A stretch of DNA of 64,000 bases, from the NCBI RefSeq assembly GCF_017316025.1, contig NZ_JAFLVT010000006.1, positions 158,351 to 222,350 on the forward strand. The letters run 5' to 3'. The notes below the pieces were generated by a model that saw only the letters and a program-made list of their open reading frames with translations, was not told where the DNA came from and ran no database searches. A program made the translations under genes and the position numbers. The DNA is from Candidatus Enterococcus myersii (GTDB lineage Bacteria; Bacillota; Bacilli; Lactobacillales; Enterococcaceae). Of the stretch, positions 9,006 through 16,700 are shown one piece after another (within the stretch, counting starts at the first letter, position 1; every line of letters starts with the position of its first letter).

Positions 9006-10328
9006 ATGTTTGAAACTGGAGAAGAAGCGATAGAATGGATTCATTCTCGTAAAAAATTTGGTTCACGCCCAGGACTGATACGAATTAAGAAATTGCTGAA
9101 TTTAAGTGGCAATCCTGAAAAAAATGTCATAGGAATTCACATTGCTGGAACAAATGGGAAAGGTTCTACGGTTACGTATTTACGCTGTCTATTAGAAACG
9201 CAAGATATTAAAGTCGGGACTTTCACGTCACCGTATATTGAAAGCTTTTACGAAAGAATTTCAATTAATGGACAAGCAATATCAGCGGATGATTTTGTTA
9301 AGTTAGCCAATAAATTCCGACCGTATATAGAACAGATGGATGGCTGTCCTTCTTACCAGGGAATAACAGAATTTGAAATTTTGACGGCGATGGCTTTTGA
9401 TTACTTCAAAGAGCGTGTGGATGTCGCAATTTTTGAAGTAGGCATTGGGGGTTTAATGGATAGTACAAATGTTTTTACGCCAATTTTGACGGCTATTACT
9501 ACAATCGGCTTAGATCATACTGATATTTTAGGGGAGACAGAAGAAGCGATTGCCAAGCAAAAAGCGGGTATTATAAAACGAGGTGTCCCCATTGTAACGG
9601 GAAATATTGCTTCTGGTCCCCTGCAAGTAATCTACCAAACTTCTCTTAGACAAAAAGCTGATTTATTTAGACAAGGAAAGTCTTATCAAGTTCAGTATGT
9701 TTCAAGTGATAACTTACAAGGTGAAAACTTTCATTTTCAAAATGAAGATTACTATTTTACTAACTTGAGAGTTCCGTTATTAGGAAAATATCAGGTGGAA
9801 AATGCCGCTGTTGCAATTCAACTATTCTTGTTATATTGTCAGCAACAAGGAAGATTTGTAAATAAAAAAACGATTATAAAAGGGCTAGATCACGCGCTAT
9901 GGCCGGGGCGGATGGAACGAATTAGTACAACGCCGAATATTATTATTGATGGGGCCCATAATCCCCACGCTGTAAAGCAATTTGTCAAAACGGTTAACGA
10001 AGAGTTCCAGTACGGAAAAAAATACATTTTGTTTTCGGCACTTACAACAAAAAATATTAAGGAGATGCTAAATGAGATTCAATCTATCTCACAGGCAGAG
10101 CTGGCATTGACGACCTTTGCGTATCCCAATGCATTAAAGATGGGCAGTAGTTTTAACCACGGAGATAAGCAGATAACTTATTATCCAGATTGGCAACGCG
10201 CAATACAAGAAATAATAACAAAAATGACTCCAGCAGATACTTTGTTTATTACAGGTTCTCTTTATTTTGTGGCACAAGTAAGAGATTTTTTTAAGAATAA
10301 ACAGGTAGAACAAGCTGTTTATTCTTAA
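9006..10328 (+). CDS. folC: Folylpolyglutamate synthase / dihydrofolate synthase
   Basis: It adds glutamate to folates, keeping imported folate in the cell and improving cofactor binding; in folate makers it also forms dihydrofolate from dihydropteroate. The 440 residues have the Mur-ligase-type ATP site HIAGTNGKGST (residues 45-55), the conserved IGLDHTDILG region, and RMERI followed by IIIDGAHNPHA at the start of the C-terminal domain. GGAGATGA precedes the ATG. It follows folT by 43 bp and shares its THF riboswitch. A strong terminator follows. Because it is paired with an importer, a salvage role is more likely than de novo synthesis. Confidence 0.93.
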   Translation: MFETGEEAIEWIHSRKKFGSRPGLIRIKKLLNLSGNPEKNVIGIHIAGTNGKGSTVTYLRCLLETQDIKVGTFTSPYIESFYERISINGQAISADDFVKLANKFRPYIEQMDGCPSYQGITEFEILTAMAFDYFKERVDVAIFEVGIGGLMDSTNVFTPILTAITTIGLDHTDILGETEEAIAKQKAGIIKRGVPIVTGNIASGPLQVIYQTSLRQKADLFRQGKSYQVQYVSSDNLQGENFHFQNEDYYFTNLRVPLLGKYQVENAAVAIQLFLLYCQQQGRFVNKKTIIKGLDHALWPGRMERISTTPNIIIDGAHNPHAVKQFVKTVNEEFQYGKKYILFSALTTKNIKEMLNEIQSISQAELALTTFAYPNALKMGSSFNHGDKQITYYPDWQRAIQEIITKMTPADTLFITGSLYFVAQVRDFFKNKQVEQAVYS

Positions 10329-10343
10329 CACGATATATTTAGG

Positions 10344-10394
10344 AAAGCTTTAAGACAAAAGCAAACGTAAATTTTGTCTTAAAGCTTTTTTTTT
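10344..10394 (+). terminator. Terminator after folC
   Basis: A perfect 17-bp stem (10344-10360 with 10372-10388) is followed by a run of T residues, a classic rho-independent terminator that ends the folT-folC unit. The remaining sequence up to 10608 holds no gene and no clear promoter. Confidence 0.9.
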
Positions 10395-10608
10395 TGGATA
10401 AAAAGGAACGCAAAGTAATAAGAAAGTTTTACAAGTGTACAGTGCAATAAAAAATATCTCTAGTTGGCTTTAGCATTTACATAGTCATTTTTCCCATTCT
10501 TTTGTACAATTTTAGTGAGGCGTTTTTAAAATTATATTATGTATTAAAAGTGTAGTTTCACACATTTTGTTTGACGCACGAGCTAGGTTTAAAGAAAGGA
10601 TTTTTTTT

Positions 10609-11394
10609 ATGCTGATTGGGATTATTTATTTTGTGGTGATTGTTTTAGCCAATACGATTGGCGCGGTTTCTGGTATGGGCGGCGGCGTTTTGATAAAACC
10701 AATTTTAGATTTAATTGGGGCCCATTCGGTGGCAACAATTTCATTTTATGCGACAGTGGCAATTTTTGTTATGAGCTTTGTCTCTACTTGGCGGCAGGTG
10801 AAAAAAGGAAGTGAGATAAATTTTCATCTAGCGGGCTATGTGGCAGCAGGTTCCATCGTGGGGGGGATTTTAGGCAACTTGGCTTTTGAGTTGTTACTCG
10901 CACTTTTTGCAGAGGAGTCTTCTGTTAAATTAATTCAAATTGCGCTGACGCTTGTCACGCTGATTTTTGCTTTATTGTACTCTTGTTTTGACTGGAAACA
11001 TTACCGTTTAAAAGAAGGAAAATGGTATGTCATAGCTGGTTTAGTGCTGGGTTTTTTGGCTAGTTTATTAGGAATTGGCGGCGGCCCAATCAATGTGTCG
11101 TTACTGATGCTGCTATTTTCCATGCCAATCAAACAAGCAACCCTATACTCGATTACGACAATCTTCTTTTCCCAATTGGCAAAACTTGTCACGATTGCTT
11201 TTGCCACTGGTTTTGGGCGCTTTGATTTGAGTATGCTTTTTTATGTGATTCCTGCTGCTATTTTAGGGGGAGTTTTAGGGAGTCAATTAAGTAATATCCT
11301 TTCTGCCAAAAAAGTCACTCTCGTTTTTCAAAGCTTGATTGTAGTGGTACTCTTAATCAATTTGTATAACGGCTGGCAGATTGTGGTGGAATAA
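10609..11394 (+). CDS. TSUP (TauE/SafE) family transmembrane exporter
   Basis: A membrane protein of the TauE/SafE/TSUP family, whose members export sulfite, sulfonates or organic anions; the substrate here is unknown. The start chosen is ATG 10609, after AAAGAAAGGA; longer readings begin at a TTG without a ribosome site. The 261 residues form two repeats, each with the glycine-rich family motif (GAVSGMGGGVLIKP near the N-terminus and SLLGIGGGPINVSLL in the middle). Its last 56 bases are copied almost exactly at 19840-19895, on the far side of the adhesin locus, which marks this 3' end as a recombination boundary. Confidence 0.85.
   Translation: MLIGIIYFVVIVLANTIGAVSGMGGGVLIKPILDLIGAHSVATISFYATVAIFVMSFVSTWRQVKKGSEINFHLAGYVAAGSIVGGILGNLAFELLLALFAEESSVKLIQIALTLVTLIFALLYSCFDWKHYRLKEGKWYVIAGLVLGFLASLLGIGGGPINVSLLMLLFSMPIKQATLYSITTIFFSQLAKLVTIAFATGFGRFDLSMLFYVIPAAILGGVLGSQLSNILSAKKVTLVFQSLIVVVLLINLYNGWQIVVE
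11339..11394 (+). repeat. 56-bp direct repeat, left copy (TSUP gene 3' end)
   Basis: Identical to 19840-19895 except for one base (G at 11364, A in the right copy). It ends exactly at the TSUP stop codon. The flanks of the two copies do not match. Confidence 0.92.
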
Positions 11395-11468
11395 TCCTTT
11401 TAAGATTAAGTTATTCCTGATAGGAAGAATTTGTTCGGCTACACAAAAAATATAACAATTATTTTTTA

Positions 11469-11574
11469 TTTGAAAATAAAACTAATTTTCAAATTGTATT
11501 TTCATAATATTAATGTTGTGCTAATATTATAATATCGAAAAAGAGATTTATAAGTGATAAGTCTCTTTTTTTTT
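11469..11574 (+). terminator. AT-rich block with nested inverted repeats and a terminator
   Basis: Within the 387-base gap before the regulator lie TTTGAAAAT/ATTTTCAAA (11469-11493), ATAATATTA/TAATATTAT (11505-11530), and AAAAAGAGA-TTTAT with ATAAG-TCTCTTTTT (11538-11569) followed by more T residues. The last is a good rho-independent terminator for the TSUP gene; the others may be operators or simply AT-rich foldbacks. No further gene was seen between 11575 and 11781. Confidence 0.6.
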
Positions 11575-11781
11575 GAGAAAATTTGAAAATATAAGGACAA
11601 AAACATCATTTTACTAATTAAAATATATTTGTCCAAATAATATAATTAAATAGTCTAGAATAAACTAATCGTTTTCCCATTTTTAAACATGCCTAATTTA
11701 AATTATCAACAAAATAAACTACTAAAATAAAAACTTTGTTTAATAACTATACAAGATTGTTCTGTAGGAAAGGAGCGAGAA

Positions 11782-13221
11782 ATGCAAGCAAATGATCTAT
11801 TGATGGACGATGACCGATACAAATGGTATTTGCTCCAATATTTAGAATTAAATAAAAATGCCCATTGCACTATTGACCAGCTTGGAGATATTTTGGAGGT
11901 TTCTCGTTATAAGTTGGAAAAGTATTTACAAGAACTTTGTGATGAGTTACGGGAAAATAACTATCTTGCTTCAATTGAACTGCTTGAAACTGGTGAGATT
12001 GAGGTGAAACAATTAACACATTCAATTGTAAAAAAAATGCGACTTATTTTACTTGAGCGAAGTTTGATATATCAAATTTTTCATTGTTATGTGACAAAAG
12101 AAACCAGCTTAGATAAGCAAATTGAACTGTTGCATGTTAGTCGTTCTAGCACCTATCGATTATACAAACGATTAAAAGAATTACTGCATGATGAAGGTTT
12201 TGAGTTAAAGAAAAATCAGTTGATTGGAAATGAATTTGCAATCCGCAGTTTTTTATTTGGATTATATTATGAGATTTTTAATGGGATAGCCAGTCCCTTT
12301 GAAAAAGAGATTCAAAAAGAAGCAAAGGAAATTTTTCATCATTTAGAACATTACTTAAACCTCTCATTACCTAAAACGAAAGAACACAAATTACTATTTT
12401 TTATAAGTATTTCTTTGATTCGTTTAAGGAAAGAACATTTGCTTGACCAAGAATATATTGTCTATGAGAAAAGCGCTGTAACAGACTATTTAGATAAATG
12501 GTTGGGAAAACATTTTATGTTGACATCAGTAGGAAAACGGCAAGAAATTGCTGCATTACTGCTATTTTGTCAAATGATGGAAATCGATTTGCAACAGGAA
12601 CTGGTTTTTACCTCGCAAAATGAAAATGAAGAAGCTGAGAGAATCGTTGCTGAATTTTTAGAATTTCTTGCAGTCAATTCTCGTTTTGAGCTTTCTTATT
12701 TAAAAAAAAATAAGCAATTAGTTGATGGATTACTAAGAATTAATCGACATTGGCTAATTTATCATTTAAGAGAGTCAACATTTGTCACCAAAGTTCAACG
12801 TCGCTACTTTCAAGAAATCAATCCTAAGCTAGATGACTTGATTCAAACCTTCATTGAAAAAATTGGACAACGTGGCCTTTTTCACTCGCATCAAGAGCGA
12901 AACAAATTGTATTATGATTATTTATTCTTTTTAATAACTCAAATTTCAGTGGAAGAATTGGAGGAGCCAGTTTTTATTTGTATCGATTTTTCTCATGGTA
13001 GTAGTTATAACGCATATATTCAAATGATGTTACGTTCACTGCAAAGTATGAATATCTGTTATGAAAATAAGCTAAGTACAAAAACTCAGATTTATTTGTC
13101 CGATTTTTTGATTGACAACCTACCCTGTTTACAAATGATTTGGAAACGACCGCCGACACCAGATGATTGGGCGGAATTTGGCCACCTATTGATAAAAGTT
13201 AAAGGAGATGCCTATGCATAG
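11782..13221 (+). CDS. Mga/AtxA-type transcriptional regulator
   Basis: A probable DNA-binding activator of the Mga family, which control surface and virulence genes in Gram-positive cocci and whose PRD-like domains can be phosphorylated by the PTS. The 479 residues begin with a winged-helix segment (about residues 25-60, CTIDQLGDILEVSRYKLEKY), followed by a second Mga-type helix-turn-helix (about residues 105-150, with SRSSTYRLYKRLKELL) and a long helical region. An AAAGGAG site precedes the ATG. It overlaps the next gene by 8 bases and is followed at once by the adhesin, so it probably controls that locus. The nearest relatives and the inducing signal are unknown. Confidence 0.78.
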   Translation: MQANDLLMDDDRYKWYLLQYLELNKNAHCTIDQLGDILEVSRYKLEKYLQELCDELRENNYLASIELLETGEIEVKQLTHSIVKKMRLILLERSLIYQIFHCYVTKETSLDKQIELLHVSRSSTYRLYKRLKELLHDEGFELKKNQLIGNEFAIRSFLFGLYYEIFNGIASPFEKEIQKEAKEIFHHLEHYLNLSLPKTKEHKLLFFISISLIRLRKEHLLDQEYIVYEKSAVTDYLDKWLGKHFMLTSVGKRQEIAALLLFCQMMEIDLQQELVFTSQNENEEAERIVAEFLEFLAVNSRFELSYLKKNKQLVDGLLRINRHWLIYHLRESTFVTKVQRRYFQEINPKLDDLIQTFIEKIGQRGLFHSHQERNKLYYDYLFFLITQISVEELEEPVFICIDFSHGSSYNAYIQMMLRSLQSMNICYENKLSTKTQIYLSDFLIDNLPCLQMIWKRPPTPDDWAEFGHLLIKVKGDAYA

Positions 13222-13762
13222 AAATCTGTTGGTTGCCCTTGCTCTTCCTTCTATAATGTTCTATCAATCCAGTAATCCGTTTTTATACAGTAACGATAAG
13301 TTAATTACGCAAGAAGAACAAGAAATGCTGACCTTTGATTTGAGCGAAACGGGGAATACATTGGTTATTTCCAATGATCGGCTAGAAGAACCCGTGATAG
13401 AAGAGACGTATCAGCAAGTTGAGCTAGGCCAAGTGACTAATCAAACGAGAGTAGATTCACTTATAGATGATTGGATAGAGGAAAAGGCAGATAAAAATGA
13501 TCTATTAGATGGGGCATTTTTGGAAAGAGAAGGTGAAATTCCACGCACAGGCAGGCAAACACAATTATCGCTAAATAAAAAGAAAAATCACGATGCGTTA
13601 GAAATGATTGAACGAAGAATCAGTGACTTACCCTTCGTTGAACCACATACTAACAAAAATAATGCATCTGAACTGGCACGTATGTTAGCAAGTATGTCAG
13701 GAACGATTCTATATGGTACCAAACAACAGTCAAATAATTGGCAAGAATATATTACATTTTAA
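13214..13762 (+). CDS. Unrecognised small, probably exported protein
   Basis: No family is recognised. The start chosen is ATG 13214, six bases after AAAGGAG; the earlier ATG at 13208 abuts the ribosome site. The 182 residues open with a short basic and hydrophobic stretch (HRNLLVALALPSIMFYQ) that could be a signal peptide or membrane anchor. The rest is acidic and rich in Glu, Asp, Asn and Thr, with no cysteine. IPRTG, near residue 114, resembles a sortase motif but has no following membrane span. It overlaps the regulator stop by 8 bases and lies 16 bp before the adhesin, so all three genes look like one operon. It might help adhesin export or act as a signal partner of the regulator; both are guesses. 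Confidence 0.65.
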   Translation: MHRNLLVALALPSIMFYQSSNPFLYSNDKLITQEEQEMLTFDLSETGNTLVISNDRLEEPVIEETYQQVELGQVTNQTRVDSLIDDWIEEKADKNDLLDGAFLEREGEIPRTGRQTQLSLNKKKNHDALEMIERRISDLPFVEPHTNKNNASELARMLASMSGTILYGTKQQSNNWQEYITF

Positions 13763-13778
13763 AAGGAGATGAAAATAA

Positions 13779-16700
13779 ATGAACCGGTTGAAAAAACTGT
13801 GGTCATTAACAGCAATTTTTGGAATGGTCATTGGAATGATACCACTTTCTGTTTTCGCAGAGACAACAGAAGTAACAAAAGTTGAGATTACACAAGCTAA
13901 AATAACAAATGCAATGGATGAATCCATTACCAAAGAAAATCGTTTAAATCAAGGGGAGGCTGTCAAGATTCAACTTGGTTGGTCCCTTAATAAACCGGCC
14001 TTGGTTGAAAAAGGAACCTCGCAAATCATTGAATTGCCAAACAATTTAAACTATCCAGACCAATCTGGCCAGTTAGCTGATATGGGGAGTTTCCAATTAC
14101 GAGGTAACCAGCTACGTCTCACTTTCAATCAAAACTACAAGTTATCTGTTGATGAGAAGACACCTGATTTTTCCAGTGTCAAGCTTTACGCGGGAATGTT
14201 GACATTAACTGCGACAACGATTGCACAAAATCTTGAAACTGAGAAAGTGTCTTTTGGTAAAAATATTAGTCAGACACTTTACTACAATAAACAAGTTGAT
14301 CCTGCCGCAGATCCCTTAGTAGAAAAAGTGACGCCTCAAAAAAGGGGTATACAAAAAGAGTTAAATCATAATTTGAAAGAACGCGGCATTAACTTATTTA
14401 ATAATATGAAAATCACTGATCTTGATGGCAATGAGTTTTCGGAATCAAATCCAGCAGTCAAAGATGCGAATATCAAAATTCACTTTGATTGGAGTTTAGA
14501 CAACAGTGTAGATCTTCAAGCAGGTGATTTTTATGAGTACCAACTACCTGATTATTTTTCAATTCATAATTCTGTAAATGGCGATTTGAAAAATGATGCG
14601 GGGAAAACTTTAGGTAAGTTTACCCTTAATCAATCTGGGAAGTTAGTGGTTACCTTCAACGAGGCTGGAGTGAATCTAAGTGATCGCGAAGGGACAATTG
14701 ATTTACAAACAGAGTTAAAACTTGTCACTGAAAATGAAGAAGTTGAAATTGTCACTGACATCAAAGATGACGATGGTGAAGAAATTAACATCACTATTCC
14801 AGTTGTTAAAGGTGATATTAACAAAACGGGCATGATCAATGCCGACAATACGGTATCTTGGACCATCATCGTGAATGAAGATCGTAAAGAATTGAGAAAT
14901 CCAATTGTGACAGAACATTTTCCAGAAGGAATGAAGCTTTTATACCACAGTTATTTCGTGATGAATGATGCAGGGGTATGGGAGAAGTCGCCAGATGGTT
15001 TTATTCAAGGTTGGGAAGTTTCGGAAAAAAGGCAATACGTCTATAAATTATCAAAAGACATTATGAATAAACCAGTAAAAATTGTTGTTAATATGAAAGT
15101 TACCGATAAAGAAAAATTAGAGTTTTTAAACAAGGCGACAATTACTGGGGATAATTTTTTAGAAAATGCTGCAGAAGCTAGTGTTTCTTTTAACAATAAA
15201 GAAAATTACAAAATGTGTACAGATTATAATGTAAACACGGGTATCTTTAACTGGGAAGCAAAGACTACCTACTCGCAAGATGGTGGAATTTTTAAAGATT
15301 GGATGTATCAAAAGTATCAAGATCCTAGTACCGCCAATCACTACTTACTAAAAGATACAATTGAAGTTTATGATGAAAATAATGATTTGGTGACCAATTG
15401 GACTTATTCGGAAGAGCCGGATGATTCAAAAACAAAAGATGATAAAATTGTTCATTTTACACTGAAATTTGCTGATAAGGGTGTCTATAAAATCAAGTAT
15501 ACAACACAGTCATTTGTAGTACCTGTACCGATTCAGACTGAAATTTATAATACTGCAACGATTATTGATGGTGATGACTCAGAAGATGTTACCGGCGGAG
15601 AAAAGGTTGCTGTCGATGGTACGTTGGGCGTTGATAAGGGAATTAATACTAAGGATTTTGCAAATCATACGTTTGATTGGCAAGTACGCGTGAATAAAAA
15701 CCGAATTCTAATGAAAGATGCGGTTATTGCAGATAAATTCACATCATTAAACGGTACGAATGTAAGCGCGATGCAGCTAATTGAAGATTCTTTAGAAATT
15801 ACTGCAGAAAATGGAACAACGAAGAAATTAGTAAAAGGTACTGATTATACTTTAGAAAAATTAGCAGGAGATCCAGATTACAAAACAGGGTTTACCGTTA
15901 AGTTAATAAATAATTACGCCGCAACAACTGATTTAATCATTATGAAATATAAAACAAAATATTCGATTGATGAACAAAATAGTGAGACCAATGGTCCTGC
16001 CCGAATTAAATTTGATAATAGTGTTCTGGTTACCTACACAGGTGAAGATGGCCGTCCGCACACAGATGGTGATGAGTGTGCCGTATGGTTGCATAAAGAT
16101 CTAAGTTATAATGGTTTGAAATTTGGGAAATACGTTCCAAAAGGCGGCGAAGTTGCAAGTGCGTATACTCATGAAAATCCTTTTTCAGAAACCATTGCCG
16201 AAAAAGACAGTGTTTATTGGACAGCATTGTTCAATACTTGGAAAAGAGAGCTGCCCAAAGATACGACAATTGAAGAAGCATTAGGTGAGGGCCAAACAGC
16301 TAGAGATATCGTGATCTATGATGTCAATATAAATCCAAGTGCAGTAATTGTCGCGAGTCTTGGAACAAAGTGGGTTGAAGATACGGATTATAAAATCGAA
16401 GAAAAAGATGGCAAATCGGTAATTACGTTATTGAAAGAGAAGAATAATCCTTTTGCAATTTTTGTCGCTGCGGATGCCGCTGAAGAAGTTTATAAATATA
16501 AAAACGTGGCAACTATGACTATTCCAGGTATGAAAGATCCATTAAAGGTAGAAGGAATGGCTGAAAAAAGCGATAAGGATGCGTGGATTGATAAAAGCGG
16601 CGTGCAAGGCACAGGTGACGATTATCGTAAAATTAATTGGTCGGTTGTATTAAATAAAGATGCCCATAAGATTGTTGAGCCATATATTCAGGACACAATC

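Noticed and set aside
11572..11586. CodY-like 12/15 match before the first Mga-type regulator
   Set aside because: Most of the match is the T run of a terminator and it lacks the central C.
13550..13564. IPRTG in the small exported protein as a sortase signal
   Set aside because: No hydrophobic span or basic tail follows; it lies in the middle of the protein.
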